From the NCBI GenBank assembly GCA_964458485.1, contig CAYWJA010000001.1, positions 48,925 through 112,924 on the forward strand: a stretch of DNA of 64,000 nt. The letters run 5' to 3'. Below, piece after piece: positions 51,649-59,841 of this stretch. Every line of letters begins with the position of its first letter. The stretch's first letter is position 1. Position numbers and translations under genes: made by a program. Origin of the DNA: CAYWJA01 sp964458485 (GTDB taxonomy: Bacteria; Patescibacteriota; Gracilibacteria; UM-FILTER-43-11). Below the pieces are notes generated by a model. The model was not told the origin of the DNA. It did no database searches and saw only the letters and a program-made list of their open reading frames with translations.

Positions 51649-52074
51649 AGTCTCAAGCTTCTGCCCTACATGTGGATGTTCTGTGCCGGCATAAACTTTT
51701 AATTTCTTTAAAATAAACTTTTTTAAACGATTGCGGGGAATCATCCCAGCAATAGCATGGTTTAAAATTTTAGTAGGATTTAACACACGTACCTCTTTAA
51801 GCGGTTTTCTGCGCAAATGCCCTAAATAACCTGTATGATGTATATATTCCTTCTGATCCTCCTTCTGACCGGTTAATTTCACCTTTTCTGCATTAATAAT
51901 TACTACATAATCACCCATATCAAGGTGTGGAGTGAATGTAGGCTTATTTTTACCGCGTAAAATCACAGCAATTTGTGTTGCAAGGTGGCCAAGTGTCTTA
52001 CCTTCGGCATCTACCAAATACCATTTTTTTTCATCTTTGGATTGGACCTTTGGGGTGAATGTTTTTTGGTTCAT
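51637..52074 (-). CDS. rplM: 50S ribosomal protein L13
   Basis: 145 aa, full length. Opens MNQKTFTPKVQSKDEKKWYL and carries DAEGKTLGHLATQIAVILRG, GDYVVIINAEKVKLTG and MIPRNRLKKFILKKLKVY, all family blocks; the ending AGTEHPHVGQKLETLII is standard. Early 50S assembly protein. Its spacer to rpsI carries one hairpin and the spacer to rplQ another. Confidence 0.97.
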   Translation of the reverse strand: MNQKTFTPKVQSKDEKKWYLVDAEGKTLGHLATQIAVILRGKNKPTFTPHLDMGDYVVIINAEKVKLTGQKEDQKEYIHHTGYLGHLRRKPLKEVRVLNPTKILNHAIAGMIPRNRLKKFILKKLKVYAGTEHPHVGQKLETLII

Positions 52075-52081
52075 AATTATT

Positions 52082-52148
52082 AAGTGCGAGTGCGAGTCTC
52101 AAGTCTCAAGTGTGCGACTACTTGTGACTCGCACTCGCACTTGAGACT
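52082..52148. repeat. Iterated hairpin (AGTGCGAGTGCGAGTC type)
   Basis: 17-bp perfect inverted repeat aagtgcgagtgcgagtc / gactcgcactcgcactt with ctcaagt iterates in the loop. The ctcaagt unit also occurs at 53622-53676 and 24123-24155. Confidence 0.92.
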
Positions 52149-52151
52149 ATT

Positions 52152-52505
52152 TTATATTAATTCTATCTGTACCATAGGAGCTGCATCTCCAGCCCTATAG
52201 CCTAAGTTAGTAATTCGTACAAAACCGGAATTACGCTCTTTGTAGCGATCTAAAAGCTCTCTAACAAGTTTTTTTGAAGCATTCTTATCTAAAAAATAAG
52301 CATTCAAGCTACGCATAGCATTCATTGTAGAAGCCTTTTTAGCCTTAACTATTAATTTTTCCACAATAGGCTTTATGAGTTTTGCTTTACTACGGGTAGT
52401 TTTAACCTTCTCGTATAATATAATAGATGTAGCTAAGTTTCTTAGCATTGAATTAAGATGTGCTTCATTTCTGTTTACCCTTTTTGATTTGATTCTGTGT
52501 CGCAT
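52152..52505 (-). CDS. rplQ: 50S ribosomal protein L17
   Basis: 117 aa. Begins MRHRIKSKRVNRNEAHLNSM and keeps LRNLATSIILYEKVKTTRSK, KLIKPIVEKLI and the ending RITNLGYRAGDAAPMVQIEL. L17 sits near the exit tunnel. Follows rpoA as in the alpha operon, but with a 107-nt spacer that contains a palindromic tttgtcat-type repeat. Confidence 0.97.
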   Translation of the reverse strand: MRHRIKSKRVNRNEAHLNSMLRNLATSIILYEKVKTTRSKAKLIKPIVEKLIVKAKKASTMNAMRSLNAYFLDKNASKKLVRELLDRYKERNSGFVRITNLGYRAGDAAPMVQIELI

Positions 52506-52540
52506 AATTATTTAAATTGTAATTAATGGTATACCAGCTA

Positions 52541-52578
52541 GCGGTGGATCCTGAAACAAGTTCAGGATGACAAAGGGG
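52541..52578. repeat. TTTGTCAT-type palindrome in the rpoA-rplQ spacer
   Basis: ggatcctgaaac / gttcaggatgacaaagg hairpin, followed to 52612 by gaaatctgagatctgagatc iterates of the other hairpin class. Confidence 0.75.
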
Positions 52579-52612
52579 GAATCTGAAATCTGAGATCTGA
52601 GATCAGAAATCT

Positions 52613-53599
52613 TTAGAATTCTTTCTCATCCATCAATTTCAATCCCCTTGTATCTAAGGCTGCAGACACCTCCGTCATAGCCTTTTTACCAAAGCCGCGG
52701 AAGTTACCGAGCTTACTAGGAGTGCATTTAACCAACTGCTCAATTGAACCAATACCTCCATTAATTAAAGAATTAAGAGTTCGTGGAGAGAAATTTAGAA
52801 TTTCAATTGGTGTATATGTTTCTTTTTGAGATTCTGCCTCTTCCTCTTCTAACTCTTTAGCCTTTACCTGTTGACGATCGCTTCTGAAATCCTCCTCTAC
52901 CTCTTCTCCTTCTACAAGAAATAGATCAAAATAAGACTGAAGAACACTAGCGGCAAATTTAAGTGCATCTTCAGGGTCTATTGAGCCATTGGTTTCAACT
53001 TCCATTGTTAACTTATCCAAGTCGGTCATTTCACCTACACGAGTGTTAGAAACATCATATCTAACCTTTTTAACAGGAGAATAAATTGCGTCCACCAAAA
53101 TTACACCAAGCTCTTTATTGCTTTTTTTGCGCAAGGTAACAGGAACATATCCTACACCCTTCTCTACTGTCATTTCTATATTCAACTTTGCAGTTTTTTT
53201 ATTAATAGAAGTTATATGTAAATCCGGATTTAAAATTTCAATATCGCTGGAATGTTCAATGGATTTAGCCAAAACTTCACCAGCTTTTTTTACAGATAAC
53301 TTAATCTTTTCGGATTCTTTTGTCTCTTTTTTAATCTGTAAATTCTTAAGATTTAAAATAATGTCCAGTACACTATCTTGAATGCCGGGAACTGTAGCAT
53401 ATTCATGTGTTACCCCCTCAATTTTAACCGCAGTAATTGCAGCACCTGGTAGAGAAGACAAAAGAACTCTACGAAAAGCGTTGCCAAGAGTCATCCCATA
53501 ACCGGATGGCAATGGACTGATTGTAAAAACAATATGATTAGGTGTAATAGATTCTGTTTTAATTTTTGGCAAACCAATTTCTTCTTGGATGATATGCAT
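52613..53599 (-). CDS. rpoA: RNA polymerase alpha subunit
   Basis: 328 aa. N-terminal assembly domain (about 1-225): YGMTLGNAFRRVLLSSLPG, EGVTHEYATVPGIQDSVLDI, VGYVPVTLR; C-terminal DNA-binding domain (about 260-328) with LNFSPRTLNSLINGGIGSIE and GNFRGFGKKAMTEVSAAL. The CTD recognises UP elements and regulators. The linker (RSDRQQVKAKELEEEEAESQ) is long and acidic. Typical place between rpsD and rplQ. Confidence 0.97.
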   Translation of the reverse strand: MHIIQEEIGLPKIKTESITPNHIVFTISPLPSGYGMTLGNAFRRVLLSSLPGAAITAVKIEGVTHEYATVPGIQDSVLDIILNLKNLQIKKETKESEKIKLSVKKAGEVLAKSIEHSSDIEILNPDLHITSINKKTAKLNIEMTVEKGVGYVPVTLRKKSNKELGVILVDAIYSPVKKVRYDVSNTRVGEMTDLDKLTMEVETNGSIDPEDALKFAASVLQSYFDLFLVEGEEVEEDFRSDRQQVKAKELEEEEAESQKETYTPIEILNFSPRTLNSLINGGIGSIEQLVKCTPSKLGNFRGFGKKAMTEVSAALDTRGLKLMDEKEF

Positions 53600-53621
53600 A
53601 ATTATTTAAAATTATTTAATT

Positions 53622-53676
53622 AAGTGTGAATGCTAGCTTCAAATCACTTGAGACTTGAGACTTGCACTTGAGACTA
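53622..53676. repeat. Iterated repeat (CTTGAGACTTGAGA type)
   Basis: agtgtgaatgctagcttcaa on the left, and cttgagacttgagacttgca iterates on the right; partly self-complementary (acttgagac / gcttcaaat weak). Ends shortly before the rpsD stop. Confidence 0.7.
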
Positions 53677-53682
53677 TTTATT

Positions 53683-54294
53683 CTATCGAGAATAAAATTC
53701 AACAATAAGTTGGCTATCAATACATTTTTCAAGGTCATCTTTCTCTGGTAATGACATAACCTCAATGGCGATCTTTTTTAAATCTACCTTTAGCCATTTT
53801 GGAGAATAATCTTTAAGTTTTTCCAGGCCACTATACAAATGTGACTTTTTCATCTTATCCATTAATTCAATTTTATCCCCAGGTCTAACAATAATTGAAG
53901 GAATATCGACACGTCTTCCATTTAATTTAAAATGGCCATGTGTAACCATTTGACGAGCCTGCATGCGCGTTACTGCGAACTGAGATACATAAACTACATT
54001 ATCTAATCGTAATTCCAATAATCTAAGTAGATTTTCTCCTGTTTCCCCTGTGCTTTTAGAAGCTTTTTTAAAATAATTTCTAAATTGCTTTTCTGCTATG
54101 CCAAATAAAACGCGAGCCTTTTGCTTTTCGTTTAATTGAACCCCATATTCGCTTACTTTGCCAAAAGCAGCTTTCGAACCATGCATGCCTGGCTTACCAG
54201 ACCTGCGTTCTAAAATTTTAGTATATTTTGATGTGCCAAATAAATTAGCTCTATGACGACGGCATAACCTTGCTTTTGGACCTGTATATCTCAT
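53683..54294 (-). CDS. rpsD: 30S ribosomal protein S4
   Basis: 203 aa. The N-terminal region lacks a zinc CxxC cluster (MRYTGPKARLCRRHRANLFG), so it is the zinc-free form. The S4 RNA-binding domain is at about 90-150: RLDNVVYVSQFAVTRMQARQ and HFKLNGRRVDIPS; the ending LIVEFYSR is conserved. It nucleates 30S body assembly. The start lies 122 nt downstream of rpsK, the spacer including iterates of cagaaatcagaaatctg. Confidence 0.97.
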   Translation of the reverse strand: MRYTGPKARLCRRHRANLFGTSKYTKILERRSGKPGMHGSKAAFGKVSEYGVQLNEKQKARVLFGIAEKQFRNYFKKASKSTGETGENLLRLLELRLDNVVYVSQFAVTRMQARQMVTHGHFKLNGRRVDIPSIIVRPGDKIELMDKMKKSHLYSGLEKLKDYSPKWLKVDLKKIAIEVMSLPEKDDLEKCIDSQLIVEFYSR

Positions 54295-54416
54295 ATTTGA
54301 TTTAAGATTTAGAATTAAAGATTTAAGAATGAAAAAATGTTAAAATGTGATTCAGAAATTTGCCACAAGGGCAAGGAGACAGAAATCAGAAATCTGAAAT
54401 GGAGAGTTTAGCCATG

Positions 54417-54815
54417 CTAAACTCGACGCGCTTTCTTCTTTCTACAGCCATTATGTGGAAATGGTGTAGTGTCAAAAATACCTTCTATATCGAGACCTGC
54501 TGCATGCAAACCGCGAACAGCCTGCTCTCTACCTGTTCCAACGCCTTTTACAAAAACTTTTATGCGCTCAATGCCGTATGGGGAAGCTTTTGCAACCGCT
54601 TTTTCTGCTGTAACTGTTGCGGCGTAAGGAGTTGATTTACGAGTGCCCTTAAAACCATTAGATCCAGCAGAAGCCCAAGCCAAAACATTACCATTAGGCT
54701 CTGATATTGTAATCATTGTATTATTGTATGTTGCAGTTATGTACGCATGCGCAAGTGGCACTTGCTTACGTACTTTTTTCTTGTTAACCCTGGTTTGTAC
54801 TTTCTTTTCTGCCAT
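54417..54815 (-). CDS. rpsK: 30S ribosomal protein S11
   Basis: 132 aa. AHAYITATYNNTMITISEPN near 22-41, then VLAWASAGSNGFKGTRKSTP and FVKGVGTGREQAVRGLHAAG, ending TPFPHNGCRKKKARRV, as in the family (platform of the 30S subunit). The first 20 residues are Lys-rich (AEKKVQTRVNKKKVRKQVP). The ATG is preceded by the start-proximal leader AATTATAATTAT common to rpsN and rpsE. Confidence 0.97.
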   Translation of the reverse strand: MAEKKVQTRVNKKKVRKQVPLAHAYITATYNNTMITISEPNGNVLAWASAGSNGFKGTRKSTPYAATVTAEKAVAKASPYGIERIKVFVKGVGTGREQAVRGLHAAGLDIEGIFDTTPFPHNGCRKKKARRV

Positions 54816-54828
54816 ATAATTATAATTT

Positions 54829-54978
54829 AGGATTTTTGATTTTAGATTTTAGATTCAATTTAGTATTCTTATATTTTTTCATTTACTATTTATTAACTTA
54901 TTAATATGACTAGTAGATGATAAATATTAAAATCTTAAATGTGGATTCGAATCAAAAATCTAAAATCAAAAATCAAAA
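54829..54978. repeat. Iterated hairpin (GATTTTTGATTTTAG type) between rpsM and rpsK
   Basis: Left arm ggatttttgattttagattttag, right arm aatctaaaatcaaaaatcaa, inner arms ttaatattt-like; the centre ttaacttattaatatgac. The closest relative is 7334-7477. Confidence 0.88.
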
Positions 54979-54986
54979 ATGTTAGG

Positions 54987-55367
54987 TTATTTCTTTAATT
55001 GTTTAATTTTACCGCTGCCCATAGTCATCTTTTTACCTCGTTTTGTACGGGCATTAGTTTTTGTTCTCTGGCCTCTGGCGGGTAAGTGCCTTCTGTGACG
55101 GAACCCACGATAAGTTCCGATCTCCTGTAAGCGCTTAATATTATTGGAAACTTGTCGCTTTAAATCCCCTTCTACCATATATTTACCCAGTGCATCACGA
55201 ATTTTTTGTTCATCTTCTGGTAATAACTCTTCAACTTTTGTATCTAGATTGATCTTAAGTTTATTAAGAATTGTTTTACTTAAAGGTCTCCCTATGCCAT
55301 AAACATATGTTAAAGCAATTTCAATACGTTTTCCCTTTGGTAAGTTTACTCCTGCTATTCTGGCCAT
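54987..55367 (-). CDS. rpsM: 30S ribosomal protein S13
   Basis: 126 aa. [20 protein letters not shown] at the start, [35 protein letters not shown] and [20 protein letters not shown], all family blocks for the head protein contacting the P-site tRNA. The C-terminal basic tail is longer than average ([16 protein letters not shown]). Between rpmJ and rpsK, as usual. Confidence 0.97.
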   Translation of the reverse strand: MARIAGVNLPKGKRIEIALTYVYGIGRPLSKTILNKLKINLDTKVEELLPEDEQKIRDALGKYMVEGDLKRQVSNNIKRLQEIGTYRGFRHRRHLPARGQRTKTNARTKRGKKMTMGSGKIKQLKK

Positions 55368-55375
55368 ACTAATTT

Positions 55376-55440
55376 GGATTTAAAATTTAAGTTTTTCAAT
55401 TTGATTCTGAAATCAGAAATATGAAATGCAAAATCTCACC
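55376..55440. repeat. Iterated AT-rich spacer rpmJ-rpsM
   Basis: Units ttaaaatttaag, gattctgaaatcagaaat and gaaatgcaaaatc; short self-complementary part gattctga / tcagaaat. Weaker than other elements. Confidence 0.5.
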
Positions 55441-55449
55441 GGAGGTGAG

Positions 55450-55566
55450 CTATCCTTGTCGTTGCTTATGCTTTTTAGAAGCTGGGCAAATTACACGTAC
55501 AACACCTTTGCGTTTAATAACGCGGCATTTATCACACATTTTTTTAACTGATGCTCTTACTTTCAT
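55450..55566 (-). CDS. rpmJ: 50S ribosomal protein L36
   Basis: 38 aa: starts [20 protein letters not shown] and ends [13 protein letters not shown]. The zinc-ribbon ligands CDKC, the later Cys in VICPAS and the His in KKHKQ are all present (C+ form). It sits between infA and rpsM, exactly where rpmJ belongs in the alpha operon. Short length explains why it is easily missed. Spacers on both sides contain iterated repeats. Confidence 0.97.
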   Translation of the reverse strand: MKVRASVKKMCDKCRVIKRKGVVRVICPASKKHKQRQG

Positions 55567-55599
55567 AATTTTAGTGGATATATTATGTACTTACTTATA

Positions 55600-55716
55600 A
55601 CCTTGCTGTGCTTATGCTTTTTACAAGTGCTCAAGTGCCTAGGTACCCAAGTGCTACAAGTGCTATTTTATTTTGAGAGCACTTAAGTACATAAGCACTT
55701 ACGGACTTAAGCACCT
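55600..55716. repeat. Iterated hairpin (AAGTGCTxAAGTGC type) between infA and rpmJ
   Basis: Left arm gtgctcaagtgcctaggtac and neighbours, right arm gagcacttaagtacataagc; about 117 bp of agtgct iterates, the centre attttattttgag. Confidence 0.88.
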
Positions 55717-55723
55717 TTAATTA

Positions 55724-56026
55724 TTATTCACCACCCTCCTGTTCTGTGTCATTTTTTTCCTCCACCTCTTCATCCTGATGAGGCTTATGTTTAGGGGGTG
55801 TTTTATGACGATATGTAATACGCCCTTTTGTTAAGTCATAGGGTGTCATTTCTATAGTAACAATGTCGCCAGGTAAGATTCTAATATAATTTTGCCTAAC
55901 TTTGCCTGATATATGTGCTTCTATGGTATGGTTTTTATATTCTTCTCCTATAAGCTCAACTTTAAACATTGCATTAGAAAGAGCTTCTATAACTCGCCCT
56001 TCGACTTCTATAACCTGCTTAGCCAT
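55724..56026 (-). CDS. infA: Translation initiation factor IF-1 with acidic tail
   Basis: 100 aa. Residues 1-72 are IF-1 ([52 protein letters not shown]), the S1-fold protein filling the A site during initiation. Residues 73-100 are an extra Pro/His then acidic tail ([17 protein letters not shown]), not part of the usual 72-aa factor. Standard place between map and rpmJ. Confidence 0.96.
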   Translation of the reverse strand: MAKQVIEVEGRVIEALSNAMFKVELIGEEYKNHTIEAHISGKVRQNYIRILPGDIVTIEMTPYDLTKGRITYRHKTPPKHKPHQDEEVEEKNDTEQEGGE

Positions 56027-56152
56027 ATAAATTAATTAATTTACAGTCTGTAGAACAGAGTGTAAGAACATAAATGCACAAAAGCTGTAAAAGTTTACAC
56101 TAATCTCCTAATGGATGCAAGGGATTTTTTAGACTTTTTTTCTTTAATATAT

Positions 56153-56908
56153 TTAAGTCAATATTTCAAACCCATCATCAGTAACAAGTACTGTATGTTC
56201 AAAGTGGGCAGAAAGGCTGCCATCGGCAGTTACCACAGCCCATCCGTCATTTGCATTAACAACATCACTACTGCCCATTGCGGATATTGGCTCAATGGCA
56301 AGGGTCATTCCTGACTTCATTATAGGGCCTGTACCCCTTACTCCAGCATTGAGAATTTCAGGTGGCTCATGTAATCCTTTGCCTACTCCATGTCCTGTGC
56401 ACTCGATTACCGGAGAATATCCCTGATCTTCAAGTGTTTTTTGAATTACTGCTGAAATATCGCCAATGTGTCCATTAGGGCGTACCTGTTTAAGTGCCTG
56501 AGATAGTGTTTTTTTGGTCACCTTAACAAAATAACGGATATCAGGATCAGCCTCTCCGACCAAAGCTGTTATACATGCATCCGTATATAAATCTTTATAT
56601 AAAACACCACAATCAACCCCAACAATATCACCATCTTTTAATATAACGTTTTTATTAGGAATGCCATGAACCACTTGCTCATTTACTGATGTACAAAGTG
56701 TGGCAGGAAACCCTCTGTAACCCTTGAATCCTGGCTTCATACCATTATGACTTAAAATGAATTCTTCTGCTAATTTGTCTAGCTCCAAAGTAGACACGCC
56801 CGGCTTAACTGATTTACTAACCAGATCGAGAGTTTGCCTTAAGACAGCACCACTTTTTCGCATATATTCGATTTCTTCTAGGGTTTTTATGGGAATATTT
56901 CCTTCCAT
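56153..56908 (-). CDS. map: Methionine aminopeptidase type I
   Basis: 251 aa from ATG 56906-56908 (MEGNIPIKTLEEIEYMRKSG). Pita-bread fold with the five metal ligands: GDIVGVDCGVLYKDLYTDAC (two Asp), GHGVGKGLHEPP (His), LAIEPISAMG (Glu) and FEHTVLVT (Glu). Removes N-terminal Met. The usual start is used; an earlier ATG would add residues from a repetitive leader. Between adk and infA, each spacer exactly 126 nt. Confidence 0.97.
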   Translation of the reverse strand: MEGNIPIKTLEEIEYMRKSGAVLRQTLDLVSKSVKPGVSTLELDKLAEEFILSHNGMKPGFKGYRGFPATLCTSVNEQVVHGIPNKNVILKDGDIVGVDCGVLYKDLYTDACITALVGEADPDIRYFVKVTKKTLSQALKQVRPNGHIGDISAVIQKTLEDQGYSPVIECTGHGVGKGLHEPPEILNAGVRGTGPIMKSGMTLAIEPISAMGSSDVVNANDGWAVVTADGSLSAHFEHTVLVTDDGFEILT

Positions 56909-56919
56909 ATGTATTAAAA

Positions 56920-57034
56920 TTCCAAATCTCAATTCCAAAGCACAAAATAAATTTCAATACTCAAATTACAATTTTTAAATTTAGATATTGGAATTTGAGA
57001 TTTATTTTGAATTTTGGGCTTGGAGTTTGAAATT
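56920..57034. repeat. Iterated hairpin (CCAAATCTCAATTCC type) between adk and map
   Basis: Left part ccaaatctcaattccaaagc and acaaaataaatttcaat, right part attggaatttgagatttatt and gaattttgggcttggag; the centre acaatttttaaattta. Same motif class as 24337-24443. Confidence 0.85.
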
Positions 57035-57673
57035 TTAAGTAAACAAATAATCCACTTTTTCAACCATCTCTCCACTCACATCTTCAATTCCCTGCTCACC
57101 GTCGACCTCAATTAAATGATCTCTTTCATAAAATTCTTTAATAACAGGAACAGTTTCAGTGTTATAGGTATCTATACGACGTTGAATGCTTTCTAAATTA
57201 TCATCACTGCGAACAATCAACCTACCTCCACAATGATCACATGTGTCAGATTTATATGATGGCGGATATATACCTTTACATTTTTCACAAAGTCTGCGTT
57301 TTGTAGTACGGTTAATAGCTTCCTTTTCAGAAATCTTTACTAAAACTGCAAATGCGTCACGATCATTCTTATTGAGTAAATTTAATAACTTTTCGGATTG
57401 CTTAAGCGTGCGTGGAATGCCATCAAATAAAATTGCCTGTTCTGACGGCATAGTTGTAATAAAACTTTCCACAACCTCCATAATTGTATCATCATCTACT
57501 AAATTGCCAGCATCTACGATACCTTTAATTTTAGAACCAAGTGGAGAATTGGAGGCTATCATTTGTCTTAATTGACCACCCATGTCAAAAGTCTTGAGGT
57601 CATATTTTTCAGCCAACACTTTTCCTTGTGTGCCTTTACCTGACCCCTGAATCCCAAATACGATTAAATCCAT
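57035..57673 (-). CDS. adk: Adenylate kinase
   Basis: 212 aa. P-loop GIQGSGKGTQGKVLA at 7-21, FDMGGQLRQMI near 29, LFDGIPRTLKQSE near 82-94, and a LID domain with a zinc site: CEKCKGIYPP and CDHCGG (CxxC...CxxC), then RRIDTYNTETVPV. Interconverts ATP, ADP and AMP. The zinc-type LID is common in Gram-positives and CPR. Position between secY and map is standard. Confidence 0.97.
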   Translation of the reverse strand: MDLIVFGIQGSGKGTQGKVLAEKYDLKTFDMGGQLRQMIASNSPLGSKIKGIVDAGNLVDDDTIMEVVESFITTMPSEQAILFDGIPRTLKQSEKLLNLLNKNDRDAFAVLVKISEKEAINRTTKRRLCEKCKGIYPPSYKSDTCDHCGGRLIVRSDDNLESIQRRIDTYNTETVPVIKEFYERDHLIEVDGEQGIEDVSGEMVEKVDYLFT

Positions 57674-57861
57674 AATATAATAAGTGAGTGAAAAATTTTG
57701 TTAAGCGCGCGTAGCATATACCCCACAGTAGAGTAAAACCGCAAATGCAAAGCTAAATAAAACAGATAAAAACTAATTCAGGGGAGGCGACATGTGCGGT
57801 GAGGGAAGCTTGCGAAGCTAAGCGAAAAAAAATTTGAACGAAAACAGATATTTGGGAAAGG

Positions 57862-57888
57862 CTGAAAACCTTTTTTAAAGGTTTTCAG
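57862..57888 (-). terminator. 12-bp hairpin at the secY stop codon
   Basis: CTGAAAACCTTT / AAAGGTTTTCAG with a 3-nt loop, beginning inside the last codons of secY. No T-run follows on the minus strand, so it may be a processing or stabilising hairpin instead. The rest of the 211-nt spacer to adk (57674-57861) carries mixed iterates and no gene. Confidence 0.5.
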
Positions 57889-59189
57889 TAAAGCTTATCA
57901 TAATCATGCATCACTAATTGTGCATCAATCTGACGAATCAATTCTAAAATAACACCAACCATAATAATAAGACCTGCTCCACTTATAATAAGATCACCTG
58001 GTGCGAGAGTAGTGTATTTTGTAAAAATAATAGGAACAACAGCAACAATGGCAATAAATGAACCTCCGAACAAATTTAAATAACTTGAAGTATTGCCAAG
58101 AAATTCTGCAGTCTGCTTGCCCGGACGGATACCTGGGATGAAACCTCCACGCTTTTGAATATTTTCAGCAACATTTTCAGGATTAAAAGTAACACTTACA
58201 TAAAAATAAGAAAAAGCCACTATTAGTAAAAAATACATTACAATATACAAATAACTAGGGTTTCCTGAGCTTAAATATTTATTTATAAAACTACCGATTG
58301 CCTGCAAAATGCCTGATTTAGAGGCAACAAAAAACTGAGCAATGACTGATGGAAATGTAACCATAGAAATCGCAAAAATGATTGGTATCATACCTGCCTG
58401 ATTAACACGAATCGGCAAAACAGATTTCTCGCCCTTTCCCCCTCCTGTTGCACGTGTGGCATAGGTAATTGGTATATTGCGCTGTCCCTCTGAAATTAAT
58501 ACGACAAACACAAGCATAATAAGTGTTAAAACCGTAAATATTATAAAATGTGTTAATTTTGTTGTATCTCCCCCTTGCAAAAAGGTACCCATCATTCTGC
58601 CGAATATAGTTGGCATGCCTGCAATAATACCTGCAAAGATAATAAGAGAAATACCATTGCCAATTCCATTTTCTGTAATTAATTCCCCCAGCCACATAAC
58701 AAAAATTGTACCTGCGGTAACTATAAGCATGATAGGAATAATCACAGAAGGATCTCCAATATTTGCAATCAGTTGCCCCTGTGCGCTCCTATTTAATAAA
58801 ATAATCATTCCATAAGACTGCAAAAATGCCAGTGGAACCGTAAGCCAACGTGTGTATTTATTAATTTGCCTTCTGCCTTCCATGCCCTCCTTAGACAATG
58901 CCTCTAGCTTCGGCACAACCACTGTCATTAATTGCATAATAATTGATGCATTAATATAAGGAGCAAGGCCCATAAGAATTATGGAAAAACTTTGCATGGA
59001 ACCACCTGTTAATGCTGAAAATACTCCGAGTAAACTATTTTGATCAAAAATACCCTTTAAGGCCGTTATATCTACACCGGGAACAGTAATATGAGATGCT
59101 ATACGGTAAACAAGCAATATAAAAAGGCTAAACAGAATTTTTTTTCTTAGCGTATGAGAGCGCCAAATTTGATGTAAATACTTGAACAT
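57885..59189 (-). CDS. secY: Protein translocase subunit SecY
   Basis: 434 aa with ten membrane segments. Typical sites: SHITVPGVDI near 34 (plug region follows), ALAPYINASIIMQL near 76-89, GQRNIPITYATRATGGGKG near 232 (loop 6 that docks SecA and ribosome), and the YFYVSVTFNPENVAENIQKR loop 8. Forms the SecYEG channel. Located downstream of rplO, as in the spc operon. Confidence 0.97.
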   Translation of the reverse strand: MFKYLHQIWRSHTLRKKILFSLFILLVYRIASHITVPGVDITALKGIFDQNSLLGVFSALTGGSMQSFSIILMGLAPYINASIIMQLMTVVVPKLEALSKEGMEGRRQINKYTRWLTVPLAFLQSYGMIILLNRSAQGQLIANIGDPSVIIPIMLIVTAGTIFVMWLGELITENGIGNGISLIIFAGIIAGMPTIFGRMMGTFLQGGDTTKLTHFIIFTVLTLIMLVFVVLISEGQRNIPITYATRATGGGKGEKSVLPIRVNQAGMIPIIFAISMVTFPSVIAQFFVASKSGILQAIGSFINKYLSSGNPSYLYIVMYFLLIVAFSYFYVSVTFNPENVAENIQKRGGFIPGIRPGKQTAEFLGNTSSYLNLFGGSFIAIVAVVPIIFTKYTTLAPGDLIISGAGLIIMVGVILELIRQIDAQLVMHDYDKLY

Positions 59190-59307
59190 TTCGGATTTTG
59201 CATTTCAGATTTCAGAATCACATTTAGTATTTTATTATTTAGCATTTAAATTGATTCACTGCTAATTATAAAATGACATTGCGAAATCAAAAATACGAGA
59301 TGCTAAA
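59190..59307. repeat. Iterated hairpin between rplO and secY
   Basis: Left arm tttcggattttgcatttcag, right arm gcgaaatcaaaaatacgaga; inner arms cacatttagtatttta / aaaatgaca and the centre aaattgattcactg. The ends touch both genes. Confidence 0.85.
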
Positions 59308-59739
59308 TTATAAAACTTTTCCTCCCGCAGCTATGATTTTATCTTTAGCAGTGGTAGAAATTTTGTGAACCTTAATAGTCAATTTTTTGGTGATTTTGCC
59401 ATTACCAAGTATTTTAACAGGTTCTAATTTTTTTCTAATAAGATTTTTATCTAACAAAGTTAAAACATTCACCTCATCGCCATCATTAAAACGGTCTAAA
59501 TCACCAACATTTACTATCTGAAATTCACCTCTATTAGGATTATTAAAGCCCTTTAGTTTAGGTAAACGCATAATAAGTGGTGTTTGACCACCTTCGAAGC
59601 CTGGACGAACGTTACTGCTTTTGCGTTGACCCTGGCCTTTACATCCACGGCCACAGTAAGTACCTGCCCCAGATGCATTTCCACGCCCGACGCGCCTTTT
59701 TACCTTCTTTACCTTTGGTTTAATTGAATTGAGTTGCAT
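59308..59739 (-). CDS. rplO: 50S ribosomal protein L15
   Basis: 143 aa. MQLNSIKPKVKKVKRRVGRG then GRGCKGQGQRKSSNVRPGFE and GGQTPLIMRLPKLKGF in the first half; the second half carries the RFNDGDEVNVLTLLDKNLIR block. Late-assembling 50S protein. There is no rpmD (L30) in the 102 nt between rpsE and rplO, in line with the known lack of L30 in CPR bacteria. Confidence 0.97.
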   Translation of the reverse strand: MQLNSIKPKVKKVKRRVGRGNASGAGTYCGRGCKGQGQRKSSNVRPGFEGGQTPLIMRLPKLKGFNNPNRGEFQIVNVGDLDRFNDGDEVNVLTLLDKNLIRKKLEPVKILGNGKITKKLTIKVHKISTTAKDKIIAAGGKVL

Positions 59740-59750
59740 TTATTTTTAAA

Positions 59751-59836
59751 TTAGTGCTGTAGTGCTTTCGTGCTGTAGTGCTTTCGTACTTTTTTAGGAC
59801 TACAGCACGATAGGACGACAGGACGATAGCACTAAA
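59751..59836. repeat. Iterated hairpin (AGTGCTGTAGTGCTTTCGT type) in the rpsE-rplO spacer
   Basis: Left arm agtgctgtagtgctttcgtg repeated, right arm gactacagcacgataggacg with acagg/ atagcact units. It occupies the place where rpmD would lie. Confidence 0.88.
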
Positions 59837-59841
59837 TAAAA

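Noticed and set aside
59740..59841. Possible rpmD (L30) between rpsE and rplO
   Set aside because: No reading frame of 55-60 codons with L30 features; the 102 nt are an iterated hairpin.
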